Of a stretch of 51,110 bases of DNA, positions 8,580 through 17,779 are shown in pieces. The stretch is taken from the NCBI RefSeq assembly GCF_900167225.1, contig NZ_FUXH01000014.1:1-51110 (forward strand). Reading direction: 5' to 3'. Under the pieces are notes generated by a model, which worked only from the letters and a program-made list of their open reading frames with translations, was not told the origin of the DNA and searched no databases. The number at the start of each line of letters is the position of its first letter. The first letter of the stretch is position 1. The translations under genes and the position numbers were made by a program. The DNA comes from Porphyromonas crevioricanis (GTDB lineage Bacteria > Bacteroidota > Bacteroidia > Bacteroidales > Porphyromonadaceae).

Positions 8580-9929
8580 ATGCAAGACGAACTTCTCAAT
8601 TATCAACACGAACAGACCGGCAACCCTATACTGATCAAGGTGATTGGTGTAGGTGGCGGTGGCGGTAATGCGGTAGAGAATATGTTCATGAGCGGCATCA
8701 AAGATGTCAGCTTTGTCCTCTGCAATACGGACAAGCAGGTCTTGAACAGTAGTCGTATCCCCAACAAACTGGTACTCGGAGAATCCATCACAAGAGGTTT
8801 GGGAGCCGGCAACCGCCCCGAGATAGGGAGGAAAGCAGCAGAGAACAGTGAGCAGGAGATCCGCAAGATGCTCGATGACGGTCAGACTCGTATGGTTTTT
8901 GTTACAGCCGGGATGGGAGGAGGAACAGGTACGGGAGCTGCACCCGTAGTAAGCCGGATCGCCCGTGATATGGGCTTGCTCACGGTAGGTATTGTGACGA
9001 TTCCTTTTATCTTCGAGGGCAAGGTGAAGATTTTGCAAGCTTTGGAAGGAGTAGAAGAGATCCGCAAGAATGTGGATGCTCTGCTGGTGGTGAATAATGA
9101 AAGGCTATGTACCATATATCAGGACTACTCCATAGCCAATGCTTTTAAGAAAGCAGATGAGACACTCACCAACGCTGCAAGCGGAATTTCCAACATGATC
9201 AATATCAAGGGGCAGATCAATGTGGACTTTGCCGATGTGGAGACTACACTCAAGGATGGAGGAGTTGCGATTATCAGTTCCGGCTATGGAGAAGGAGACA
9301 ACCGGATGCAGAAGGCCATAGACGATGCCTTGAATTCGCCTTTGCTGAACAACAATGATATTTTCAAGGCACAGAAGGTCCTTATCAATATCTACTACTC
9401 CCCGGAGTCGGAGGTTCAGATGGAGGAATTCACTGCTATACACGAATTGACCGCTAAGATCGAAACACGCTATCAGGCCATTTGGGGCTATGCCATAGAT
9501 GAGTCTCTGGGACAAAAGGTCAAGGTTACGATTTTGGCGTCCGGATTTGACTTCAGCACAACTCGGGCCAGTATCAGTCAGGGGATCCAGGAAAAGCCTG
9601 GTTTCCCAACCCTGACGGCAAGTAACAGTCAGGAAATACGCCAGCGCGAGAAAGAATTGATAGACCAGTATTACGGAGCTAAACGCCTGGAGCAGATAAC
9701 CTTTAAGCCCGTCATATTGAGCTTGGCAGAGTTAGATAACGATGAACTAATCATCGAATTGGATCGAATGCCTACCCTAAGCCGAAACCTCCACAACATA
9801 ATGGAGATACGTAAGCGATACCAAGCCAAGATAGAGCAGACGCAGAAAGCCGAGGACAATGAGGAGGCAGAAGATTTGCAGCAAAACGAAGAAACAGCTC
9901 CGACTCAGCAGGATACCATCCTTTTTTGA
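8580..9929 (+). CDS. ftsZ: Cell division GTPase FtsZ
   Basis: FtsZ is the tubulin homologue that forms the cytokinetic ring. The 449-residue protein has the N-terminal Gly loop [13 protein letters not shown] (24-35), the tubulin signature [10 protein letters not shown] (113-122), the synergy-loop region with [15 protein letters not shown], and the C-terminal domain ending in [11 protein letters not shown] variable acidic tail (about 385-449) holds [13 protein letters not shown], possibly the conserved interaction peptide, and ends QQDTILF. It is the last of the murC-ftsQ-ftsA-ftsZ run and probably co-transcribed with it. Confidence 0.98.
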   Translation: MQDELLNYQHEQTGNPILIKVIGVGGGGGNAVENMFMSGIKDVSFVLCNTDKQVLNSSRIPNKLVLGESITRGLGAGNRPEIGRKAAENSEQEIRKMLDDGQTRMVFVTAGMGGGTGTGAAPVVSRIARDMGLLTVGIVTIPFIFEGKVKILQALEGVEEIRKNVDALLVVNNERLCTIYQDYSIANAFKKADETLTNAASGISNMINIKGQINVDFADVETTLKDGGVAIISSGYGEGDNRMQKAIDDALNSPLLNNNDIFKAQKVLINIYYSPESEVQMEEFTAIHELTAKIETRYQAIWGYAIDESLGQKVKVTILASGFDFSTTRASISQGIQEKPGFPTLTASNSQEIRQREKELIDQYYGAKRLEQITFKPVILSLAELDNDELIIELDRMPTLSRNLHNIMEIRKRYQAKIEQTQKAEDNEEAEDLQQNEETAPTQQDTILF

Positions 9930-9978
9930 TTTGTATTTTTACGAATAATACGTTTCCCTTCTCTTCCGGTCATTTTCG

Positions 9979-11421
9979 ATGAGAATAGTTGCAAATTGGG
10001 GCTTTATTACCCGTCGGTTCTCTCTTTGGTTTTGTTGTGCACTACTCTGTTGTGGTTTCTCTTTGTCGGCCCAGCAAGAAAAGACCGACTCTGTTGTCAC
10101 GCTTGAAACACTCCATCTCTACTTAGACAGAGAGCCGGCAGAAGCCGAAAGTGCTGCGTTAGAGCTTTTGCGAATGGAGTACAACCCCGACGGACACCCT
10201 CTCTTGCGCTACTACTTCTCGGGTGGGGCTATCCCTGCGTCTTTCCACACGGCAGCATCCGTGGTATTTACCAGACTGCTTGTTATCCCTTGGGTGCGGA
10301 GCTATCCCAGCTCTCACATAGACCATTTGCCGGTGGAGGCCGGTCTGAATACCCCGAACATAAGGAAGGGAGGTTTGTCTTACTCTCTGCCAGAGGAGAT
10401 GAGGGCCGAACAGCAAATACGCAAGATTTGGGAGAGACTGTCGTATCGTCGTCCCGAGCTATTCGCTTATAGTCAAGAGGAGTTGAACAAATATCGAATC
10501 AATCTCTCCGACATAAAGCCTGAAACGATATATTTGGCCGACTCGATCGCAGCGATGCAGGAGGACAATATACGTTGGTTGGCTGGTCTAAATACCGTCT
10601 TGAAGAAGCGAAAGTACTGGAGCCCCAGTTTTGAAAGTACATTGCAGTTTTCGCAAAACTATGTTTCCTCCAACTGGCACAAAGGCGGAGCAAGCAATAT
10701 CAATCTTTTTTCTCGTGATTTCCTCGCAATAGAATACAAAAGAGGAAAGGTAAAGTGGAATAATGAGTTGGAAGCTAAGCTAAGCGTTTATAATGCACAG
10801 GGAGATACATTGCGCAAATATCGTGTTGCCGATGACTTATTGCGTTTGCGCAGCAATTTTGGCTATCAGGCTTATCGTCGTTGGTATTACTCTGCCGACA
10901 TGGAAACCCGTACCCAGCTTTTTACGGCTCACAAAGAGAATTCCGGAGAGATACAAGCAGCTTTCTTGGCTCCACTTTCTTTGGATTTTGGCTTGGGTAT
11001 GCAGTATGCACTGGAGAAAAAGAGCCATAAGGTCTATGGTCGGAAATTCAAACTCAAGCTCAATCTTGCTCCTTTTTCCTACAACATGAAATGGAGTCCC
11101 CGGAGTGACATCGATTTGCCGAGACATGGCTTTGAGAAAGGAGAGCAATTCTTGCAACGGGTCGGTTCCAGTGTGAAAGCGGAGTTTGCTGTAGACTTTA
11201 ATCTAAACCTCAGTTGGCAATCCCGACTATACTATATCACTTCGTATCAATCCATTACTGCAGAGTGGGAGAATACTATCAATTTGGCACTTACCAAACA
11301 CTTCTCCACTCGCCTCTATCTCTATCTCAGATACGACGACTCGGCTCCTATTGCAAATGTTTTGGGGCGTTATTTACAGACAAACGAACTGACCAGCTTT
11401 GGCTTCAATTATCGCTTCTAA
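9979..11421 (+). CDS. DUF3078 outer-membrane beta-barrel protein
   Basis: This 480-residue protein has an N-terminal export signal (hydrophobic core LWFCCALLCCGFSLSAQ, residues about 15-31). The C-terminal half matches the Bacteroidetes DUF3078 pattern: NYVSSNWHKGGASNINLFS, then many alternating amphipathic strands, and a terminal aromatic residue (FGFNYRF) typical of outer-membrane barrels. The N-terminal half lacks a recognisable domain. The function is unknown. It follows ftsZ on the same strand after 49 bases, with no obvious terminator, so it may be read from the division operon. Confidence 0.8.
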   Translation: MRIVANWGFITRRFSLWFCCALLCCGFSLSAQQEKTDSVVTLETLHLYLDREPAEAESAALELLRMEYNPDGHPLLRYYFSGGAIPASFHTAASVVFTRLLVIPWVRSYPSSHIDHLPVEAGLNTPNIRKGGLSYSLPEEMRAEQQIRKIWERLSYRRPELFAYSQEELNKYRINLSDIKPETIYLADSIAAMQEDNIRWLAGLNTVLKKRKYWSPSFESTLQFSQNYVSSNWHKGGASNINLFSRDFLAIEYKRGKVKWNNELEAKLSVYNAQGDTLRKYRVADDLLRLRSNFGYQAYRRWYYSADMETRTQLFTAHKENSGEIQAAFLAPLSLDFGLGMQYALEKKSHKVYGRKFKLKLNLAPFSYNMKWSPRSDIDLPRHGFEKGEQFLQRVGSSVKAEFAVDFNLNLSWQSRLYYITSYQSITAEWENTINLALTKHFSTRLYLYLRYDDSAPIANVLGRYLQTNELTSFGFNYRF

Positions 11422-11455
11422 CGGAGCATGAGACGGCCGTGTTGGCTCTGTCCTA

Positions 11456-12649
11456 TCAGTCTACGTACAGGACCAAGCCTTTGAGGTATTCGCCTTCGGG
11501 GTGATAAATGTTGATCGGGTGGTCGGAAGGCTGTGTCATTTGGTGCAGGATGCGCACTTCTCGCTTGGCTGCGGCTGCTGCGGAGAAAACGGCTTGCCTA
11601 AATTCTTCTCTACTGACAGCCTGCGAGCAGCTAAAAGTAAACACAACTCCTCCTGAAGCAATTTTCTCGAATGCTATTGTATTGAGACGACGATAGCCTT
11701 TCAGTGCGTTGTGCAGTACTTTACGGTGTTTGGCAAAAGCCGGAGGATCCAAGACGATGAGATCATAGGCCCCCTTCTCTATTTGCTCCAAATAGCGGAA
11801 TGCATCTTCAGCCACAGCTTGATGTCTGGTAGAGTTTGCAAAGTTGAGAGCTACGTTTCGCACAGCCAGATCTATCGCTTTGGATGAGCTATCGACAGAA
11901 ACGACTTTTTCGGCATTCCCCGCCAATGCAAAGAGAGAAAACCCACCTGTGTAGCAAAACATATTCAGAACCCTGCGCCCATCGGCATAAGCCTTGAGCA
12001 AAGCTCTATTGTCTCTTTGATCGAGGAAAAAGCCTGTTTTTTGCCCACGTTTCCAGTCGGGGTAGAACTGTAGACCGTTTTCCCTGGCTACATTCACATT
12101 AGAGTTATTGCCGAAGATAAAGCCGTCTTCTACCTCCACATCAGCCATATGGGGTAGAGTGTTGGCACTCTTGTAGTACACAGCCTGCACAGCTCCACCT
12201 GTTATTTCGGGAAGCAATTCTGCAATGAGGCCGGCAACATTGTGCATCCCCAGGGTATGTGCTTGCATTACAGCTGTATCGCCATACACATCTATAATCA
12301 AACCAGGCAAATTGTCTCCCTCTCCATGTACCAAACGGTAGGAGTTGTTTTCGTTGGAGATAAGCCCGAGGCTTTCCCTCAACTTATAGGCTGCAGAGAG
12401 TCTTTTGAGCCAGAAGTCACGATTTATGGTTTCTCCTGTATCGAAAGAGAGCATTCTCACAGCTATGGTAGAGGGGGCAAAATGTCCTATTCCAAGAGGA
12501 TCTCCGTTAGCGGAATAAACGGCTACAAGATCTCCCTCGTCGATCTCTCTGTCTATTCCGGCAATGGCTCCGGAGAAAATCCACGGATGAAAACGTTTGA
12601 GGCTCTCCTCTTTGTGGGCCTTTAGAGTAAGTTTTGCTATATCGTTCAT
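11456..12649 (-). CDS. rlmI: RlmI-like class I SAM-dependent rRNA cytosine-C5 methyltransferase
   Basis: The product should methylate a cytosine in 23S rRNA (C1962 in E. coli numbering, known for the family). From MNDIAKLTLKAHKEE the protein has a PUA domain (FHPWIFSGAI, EGDLVAVYS), a central EEHxM-type domain and a Rossmann methyltransferase. The latter shows TGFFLDQRDNR, VLNMFCYTGGFSLFALAG (SAM loop), LDPPAFAKH and FTFSCSQAVS with the catalytic Cys. It is 397 residues long. The frame is open further upstream, but that part overlaps the exonuclease gene in another frame. The ATG at 12647-12649 overlaps the upstream TGA in an ATGA arrangement, which fixes the start and implies translational coupling. 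Confidence 0.9.
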   Translation of the reverse strand: MNDIAKLTLKAHKEESLKRFHPWIFSGAIAGIDREIDEGDLVAVYSANGDPLGIGHFAPSTIAVRMLSFDTGETINRDFWLKRLSAAYKLRESLGLISNENNSYRLVHGEGDNLPGLIIDVYGDTAVMQAHTLGMHNVAGLIAELLPEITGGAVQAVYYKSANTLPHMADVEVEDGFIFGNNSNVNVARENGLQFYPDWKRGQKTGFFLDQRDNRALLKAYADGRRVLNMFCYTGGFSLFALAGNAEKVVSVDSSSKAIDLAVRNVALNFANSTRHQAVAEDAFRYLEQIEKGAYDLIVLDPPAFAKHRKVLHNALKGYRRLNTIAFEKIASGGVVFTFSCSQAVSREEFRQAVFSAAAAAKREVRILHQMTQPSDHPINIYHPEGEYLKGLVLYVD

Positions 12650-13251
12650 AGAAGTGCAAATTGAGTAGGGGAGGGGACTGGTAGCGACATCAAGTACTCG
12701 TATATCTTCAAGCAAGCCCAGGCATCCAAAGCGGCATATCGTTGCTGTGCCGGGCTGAGGGTTGGAGCTTCCCAGTTGCTTAGCTGCTGTGCCTTGCTGA
12801 TCGCTTTGCCAAAAATGATTGCATAGATTTTTCGTAGACCGCTCTCTTTGATCCCATAGGCAGGGCAAAGGCGTTGGAGCTCTACAAAGCCTTCAGCCTG
12901 GAACTCCATTCGTCTGCGTAAGGAAATATAGTCGTCGTGTATACTCAATCCTACCTTGAGTATCTCGGGATTCTCCAGCAATGATTTGATCTCCTCGGTC
13001 ATATCTGTCTTGTTGAGTCTGATCAAGAAGCAGTCGGTAGGTGTGGAGAGTTGCAATAGAGAGACCAAAGTGCGGCATCCTTTGGTGAAGCAGGGTTTTG
13101 TTTCCGTATCGAAGCCGAGCACTCGCTGACGAGAGAGGTACCCGATTGTATCCGGCAAGGCTTCCGGAGTGTCTATCACGTGTATCTGCCCGGGAAAGCT
13201 TTCTTGCTCGAAGGTCGATACTATTTCTTTGTCTATGGTAGCCGATAGCAT
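12646..13251 (-). CDS. 3'-5' exonuclease domain protein (RNase D/WRN-like, DEDDy)
   Basis: This 201-residue protein is essentially a single 3'-5' exonuclease domain. The DEDD residues are visible: Asp and Glu in LGFDTETKP (Exo I), Asp in VGLSIHDDYISL (Exo II), and Tyr/Asp in QQRYAALDAWACLKIYEYL (Exo III, the DEDDy subtype). It lacks HRDC domains, so it is not a full RNase D. The substrate may be RNA or DNA ends and cannot be decided. It sits between a DUF5063 gene and the rRNA methyltransferase, an order I recall from other Bacteroidales, which favours an RNA-related role. Confidence 0.87.
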   Translation of the reverse strand: MLSATIDKEIVSTFEQESFPGQIHVIDTPEALPDTIGYLSRQRVLGFDTETKPCFTKGCRTLVSLLQLSTPTDCFLIRLNKTDMTEEIKSLLENPEILKVGLSIHDDYISLRRRMEFQAEGFVELQRLCPAYGIKESGLRKIYAIIFGKAISKAQQLSNWEAPTLSPAQQRYAALDAWACLKIYEYLMSLPVPSPTQFALL

Positions 13252-13302
13252 TGAGTGTATAGTTAGGTTTTTGTGTAGAGGGATGTGCAGAGGTAGTTCT
13301 TT

Positions 13303-14049
13303 TTATTGTTCTGGCTCTTCCCGATAGGGCTCTTCGTCTGTTGTGTCATCTCCCAAGAGAGAGCAGTGCAAACGGTGCAGAGGTCCCAATGTGGCCAGGA
13401 GACGCTCACCCCAATAGTCTATGAAATAGAATTTGGCTCGTCCGATAGCTACAATAGAGGTGTATTCTTCGGCCTCTCTGATATTACCCAAGAGATCAAC
13501 TACTTGCTGGTACACATCGGCCAAACACTCACCTAAACTTGCACCAATGGGTGTGTCACTATACTGCATATCTTGGTGAAGGGTTGTCAGGAAGCTATTA
13601 TCTTCCCCCAACAATTGTTCTACACTGTTGCGCACATCGTCATACATCGTCTCTCCCACGAAGACCGGAGCATAGTCAGTCTCTTGATCGTAGTCATAGG
13701 CCGGGAGCAGTTGAGTATGCAGATAGAGCAAAGGCAGTATTTTCACTGCACGGTCTACGAAATCTCGCTTGTTGCCGTGCAAACAATTCTCTAAAAGCGA
13801 CGCAAACTCCACACCTACTCGCGCAAAGTCAATGACTTCTTTACCAAAAATAGATTGATCTGAAGTATCCATGCCCCAAAGATAGTGATTTCGAGCCCTC
13901 TCTATTAGGTAGGAAAGCTCTATTTGGCCTTTTTGCATACAGAAGCTGTTGATTCTATGTAATAGCCTATGTGATGGTCTTCCAATTGTGTTGTAAGAGC
14001 TCGGTAATAGCTTCAAAATAAGTTCTCCCCTGTTTTTCGGCAGGTGCAT
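13303..14049 (-). CDS. DUF5063 family protein
   Basis: This cytoplasmic acidic helical protein of up to 248 residues has no signal peptide or membrane segment. The conserved part starts around QIELSYLIERARNHY and includes FARVGVEFASLLEN, LLYLHTQLLP and SLGECLADVYQQVVDLL, the pattern of DUF5063. The function is unknown. The start is uncertain: the ATG at 14049 gives 248 residues, but the ATG at 13938 (MQKGQIEL) begins right before the conserved region and would give 211. It is the first gene of the operon with the exonuclease and RlmI-like methyltransferase, separated from the exonuclease by 51 bases. Confidence 0.75.
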   Translation of the reverse strand: MHLPKNRGELILKLLPSSYNTIGRPSHRLLHRINSFCMQKGQIELSYLIERARNHYLWGMDTSDQSIFGKEVIDFARVGVEFASLLENCLHGNKRDFVDRAVKILPLLYLHTQLLPAYDYDQETDYAPVFVGETMYDDVRNSVEQLLGEDNSFLTTLHQDMQYSDTPIGASLGECLADVYQQVVDLLGNIREAEEYTSIVAIGRAKFYFIDYWGERLLATLGPLHRLHCSLLGDDTTDEEPYREEPEQ

Positions 14050-14868
14050 ATTCTCTCCTTTAGTGAGAGCCGAACTAATACGACATAGGACTATGATGCT
14101 TTGTTTTTTTTACACTCCATGATCCCTCTTTTTGCTTGCTTCCCTCCTGCCAAGTCAGGCCTAATTTATGAGTTAAAATAACTCTTCTTTTCTCCAATGC
14201 TTTTTCTCCTTTTTCTGTAAAAAAGAGAAATCCTCTTTCCTTTCTTTATATCTCCTCTTTTCTCTTGGTATCAGTATTTAATATGCTGTTTTATAAATAT
14301 TTATGTCATATGTCAAAGGTGTATTAGGATTATTTGATCCTACATTTTGCGTAATTTGTACTAAAAGATGCGCATATACTTCAAGTTAATTGACACAAGA
14401 GATAATACATTTGCTTTCAGAGAATGAACCCAATTTTCAGATAGAGAGCTGAGCGAAGTTTTCGAGAAGGTCTGAAGGGTACGAAGCAGTTCTTTATTTT
14501 GTAGAGGAAAAGTGCTTTTGTTTAATTCTTAACAGATGGGAGAATATCGAATTAAGAAAGAAACTGTAATATGGACAAGGAGAGAGGCGGCGAGGTCTGA
14601 CTAAAGTGTTTTTAAAAAAAAGCCAAATTACCAAAATTGGAGGAAACGAGGGAAGACTATGAATGAAGAAAAGGAGAGGTACTGAAGACTTCGCAAAAAG
14701 CAGCCGGGAGAAACGTGCAACGAAGAGAAAGCGAGTGGCGCAGGACAACCAGTCTTGTGCCACTTTTTTGTTACATTTGCGTTGTTTTTGTCTTCTGAGA
14801 TTCGTTTCGAAAGAAAGAAAAGATAAAATCCTCTGAATACAGCATACTGTTTCTAAAATCTAAGAGAT
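14050..14868. other. Intergenic region with two promoter-like boxes, no gene seen
   Basis: These 819 bases separate divergent genes. An open frame on the minus strand at about 14494-14763 is low-complexity, has no recognisable domain and is probably chance. Exact TAnnTTTG boxes on the plus strand occur at 14406-14413 and 14772-14779. The block 14640-14760 is purine-rich. I see no repeat shared with the rest of the window. Confidence 0.6.
14772..14779 (+). promoter_or_regulatory. Candidate -7 box for the hybrid sensor kinase gene
   Basis: TACATTTG matches TAnnTTTG and lies about 90 bases before the non-ATG start of the kinase gene. A TTG at 14755-14757 is closer than the usual -33 spacing. 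A second box at 14406-14413 is an alternative. Confidence 0.4.
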
Positions 14869-17754
14869 TTGCAAGTGACAGGAAGATTCTCGAACTGTAC
14901 TATAAAAAAGGCAATAGCTTTGGGGTTGTTGCTGTTGCTTGCTCTTTTAGGCTGTAAAAAAGAGGAGCAAAGAACACTTACAGCCGAATACCGCTCCAAA
15001 AAGAGGCAAACAGAGCAGGAACTCAATGCCTCAAAACTTACAGCGGATTCGTTGCTTGTCCTGCTTGCAGAAAGTAAGGCAGAGGGAGACTTGCTCAAGC
15101 AGATGATCCTCTATCGGACATTAGGCAAGGCCATGAGAAATGCTTCTCGCTATACTGAGGCTCTTAATTATCATCAAACAGGTTTGGATGTAGCCATAGA
15201 ATTGGGTGACTCGGCCGAAATGGCGCGTATACTCAATGATCTGGGGACTGACTTCCGACGCATCGGAGCCTTGGGAGAGGCCTCGGAGTATCACTATAAG
15301 GCATTAGAACTTGCCGATATGCACGTGGCAGAGGGCGATCCGGATTGGACGAAGAATCAGGTTGCGGCATTCAACGGAATTGGCAATGTCAATTTGGAGC
15401 TAAAGTACTACGATGAGGCCGAAGCCTACTTTGTCAAGGCTTTAGAAGGAGAACAAAGGTTAGGCAGTCATCTGGGAATTGCCATTAACTACGCCAATCT
15501 GGGAACAATCAGCCAGAGACGCAAGCATTACGACATGGCTCGCTCCTACTTTTTGCTCTCTCTGGAGCAAAATCGCTTAGCCAATAGCCCTCTGGGAATG
15601 GGCTTGTGTTATATCTTTTTGGGATCTATTTTGGAAGAGCAGGAGCAAAATGCCTTAGCTGAACATTATTACCAACAAGCTTATCAGCAAATGTTCGACA
15701 TCGGGGATAAATGGCATTGGTTGGGAGCTTGTATTCCATTGGCTCGTGTCAGCCTAAAGCAGAAGAATTACTCCGGGTATCAGAAGTACATAGAATCAGC
15801 GGAGAAAGAGGCGAAAAACATCAATTCACTGTCTCATCTGGTAGACATCTACAAGCTCCGACAAGATTATGCCAAAGAGACGAAGGACTATCAACAGGCT
15901 CTCGACTATTTTGTACAAAGCTCACGCATAAGCGATACAATCAACGCAACCCGAAACATCAACCGTATGTTGGATGTGCGTGTCAATTACGAACGCAATA
16001 AGAGTGAGCAAAAAATAGAGGAACTCGAGGAACTTAATATGCAGCAGCAAAAGGAGAATGAGGCTTATATGTATTCTTCCTGGGCTGCCATTGCCGTATT
16101 GGCGGTGTTTCTTCTGCTTGTTGGCTATGCCTATCGCGAGGGGGTGAAAAACAATAAGCTCCTCAAGAAGATCGATACGATGCGTTCCGATTTCTTTGCC
16201 GGAATAACCCACGAGTTCCGTACCCCTATTACGGTGATGCTGGGTTTGAATGATCAAATGAGTCGATCGAGAGATTTGTCTCCTGAAGATGCGGATAAGT
16301 TTCGAGCCTCTATCCGCAGGCAGGGACAGCAGTTGTTGAGCCTGATTAACCAACTGTTGGATATATCCAAACTTCAAAAGGGTGTCACAGTGTCGGATTG
16401 GAGACATGGAGATATTGTCATGTTTGTCAACCTATTGATGGAGCCATTTGGCGTAATTGCTTCCGGCAAGGAGATAAGCTTCCGCTTTGAGCATGATGTC
16501 CCAAGTTGGGAAATCGATTTTGTACCGTCCTATGTACAGAAGATACTTTCCAATCTGGTTTCCAATGCGATCAAATACAGCCGATCGGGCGACAGTGTCC
16601 GTCTGTCTCTATCACATGGGCGAGGTAATAAACTTGTAATCCGAGTGGTCGATACCGGTGTTGGCATTATTTCGGAAGATTTGGATCGGATATTCGAGCC
16701 TTTCTACCGAAGTGCGTCTGCCGAATCCGGAGGAGGGAGTGGTATCGGCCTGTCCTTTACCCGGACTTTGGTCGAAAATCTTCGAGGGACAATAGAAGTC
16801 CAGAGTCAGTTGGGAAAAGGGAGCACTTTCACGGTAACACTTCCCATCACAAACACCAGTCCTCGCCCTATCAAGCCATGGATTGCCAATCCTTCCGATA
16901 TGCCTAAGCTCGATGGAGAGGAGTTCTGTACAGATGAGACCGAAGTAGAGGATTCCCCTATGCAGGACGATAGACCAACTATTTTGCTGGTGGAGGACAA
17001 CAAGGATGTCGGTTTTGTAGTGAAGCTGCTCGTCGAAGATGCGTACAATGTAGTACTTGCCGGGAATGGAAAAGAGGGATTGGTTAAGGCACAGGAGTTA
17101 GTTCCTGATTTGATAATTACCGATATTCTCATGCCTCAGATGAAAGGTACCGATATGTGCCGAGCGATCAAGGAAAGCAAGTTGCTAAACCATATACCGG
17201 TGATTATGATTTCGGCTCTTACATCCGAAGTAGAGCGACTCGAGGGGCTCAAAAGCGGAGCAGATGCCTATTTGGTCAAGCCTTTTTCTACTGATGAATT
17301 GAGGCTCCGGATAGATAATATATTGGCAGACCGTAAGCTTCTGAAGAAGCATTATATGAATCTCCTGCAAGAAGACAAAGGTGAAGGAGAGATGCCTCTT
17401 CCGGATTGCAATATGATTGGGCAAGCTTTCCTGAAAGAAGTCTCGGATATTGTATATGAAGAGATGACTAACCCTCTTTTCAGTTCTCCGATGTTGGCCG
17501 ATCGTATGCATGTGAGTCTCTCTCAGCTCAACCGTAAGCTGACAGCTGTATGTGGGATGTCTTCGAGCATCTATGTTTTGCATATCAAGATACGGCATGC
17601 CTGCAAGCTCTTGAGAGATACGGACAAGACAATCCTCGAAATCAGCGAATTGACCGGTTTTAGTGAGCAATCCTACTTCTCTCGCGCTTTCAAAAAGCAA
17701 ATGAATTGTACTCCTTCTCAGTACCGGCAAACCAATCCTCCCACTTCGTCTTAA
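14869..17754 (+). CDS. Hybrid two-component sensor: TPR, histidine kinase, receiver, AraC-type DNA binding
   Basis: This one-protein signalling system is 961 residues long. The N-terminus has a lipobox-like LALLGC (Cys about 29), so it may be a lipoprotein or simply membrane-anchored. Residues about 60-380 are TPR-like repeats (ALNYHQTGLDVAIELGD, AEAYFVKALEGEQRLG) in the periplasm. One membrane segment lies at about 402-422. The HisKA box has His about 448 in THEFRTPITV, with N box NLVSNAIKYS, G1 DTGVGI and G2 GSGIGLS. The receiver has Asp about 752 in IITDILMP and Lys in LVKPFS. The C-terminal AraC HTH contains LTGFSEQSYFSRAFKKQ. No in-frame ATG exists before the domain starts: an in-frame stop is at 14854, so the start must be TTG 14869 or GTG 14875. 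A porin-like gene follows 25 bases on and may be a target. Confidence 0.92.
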   Translation: MQVTGRFSNCTIKKAIALGLLLLLALLGCKKEEQRTLTAEYRSKKRQTEQELNASKLTADSLLVLLAESKAEGDLLKQMILYRTLGKAMRNASRYTEALNYHQTGLDVAIELGDSAEMARILNDLGTDFRRIGALGEASEYHYKALELADMHVAEGDPDWTKNQVAAFNGIGNVNLELKYYDEAEAYFVKALEGEQRLGSHLGIAINYANLGTISQRRKHYDMARSYFLLSLEQNRLANSPLGMGLCYIFLGSILEEQEQNALAEHYYQQAYQQMFDIGDKWHWLGACIPLARVSLKQKNYSGYQKYIESAEKEAKNINSLSHLVDIYKLRQDYAKETKDYQQALDYFVQSSRISDTINATRNINRMLDVRVNYERNKSEQKIEELEELNMQQQKENEAYMYSSWAAIAVLAVFLLLVGYAYREGVKNNKLLKKIDTMRSDFFAGITHEFRTPITVMLGLNDQMSRSRDLSPEDADKFRASIRRQGQQLLSLINQLLDISKLQKGVTVSDWRHGDIVMFVNLLMEPFGVIASGKEISFRFEHDVPSWEIDFVPSYVQKILSNLVSNAIKYSRSGDSVRLSLSHGRGNKLVIRVVDTGVGIISEDLDRIFEPFYRSASAESGGGSGIGLSFTRTLVENLRGTIEVQSQLGKGSTFTVTLPITNTSPRPIKPWIANPSDMPKLDGEEFCTDETEVEDSPMQDDRPTILLVEDNKDVGFVVKLLVEDAYNVVLAGNGKEGLVKAQELVPDLIITDILMPQMKGTDMCRAIKESKLLNHIPVIMISALTSEVERLEGLKSGADAYLVKPFSTDELRLRIDNILADRKLLKKHYMNLLQEDKGEGEMPLPDCNMIGQAFLKEVSDIVYEEMTNPLFSSPMLADRMHVSLSQLNRKLTAVCGMSSSIYVLHIKIRHACKLLRDTDKTILEISELTGFSEQSYFSRAFKKQMNCTPSQYRQTNPPTSS

Positions 17755-17779
17755 TTAGCTACCAGTTGCATTTTCGTCT

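Noticed and set aside
11456-12868. Longer form of the RlmI-like protein (470 residues)
   Set aside because: The extra 73 residues lie within the exonuclease gene in another frame; the ATGA overlap gives a better start.
14494-14763. Minus-strand open frame of about 90 codons
   Set aside because: No domain, and Ser/Phe/Pro-biased from a purine-rich tract on the other strand; no promoter or conserved neighbour.
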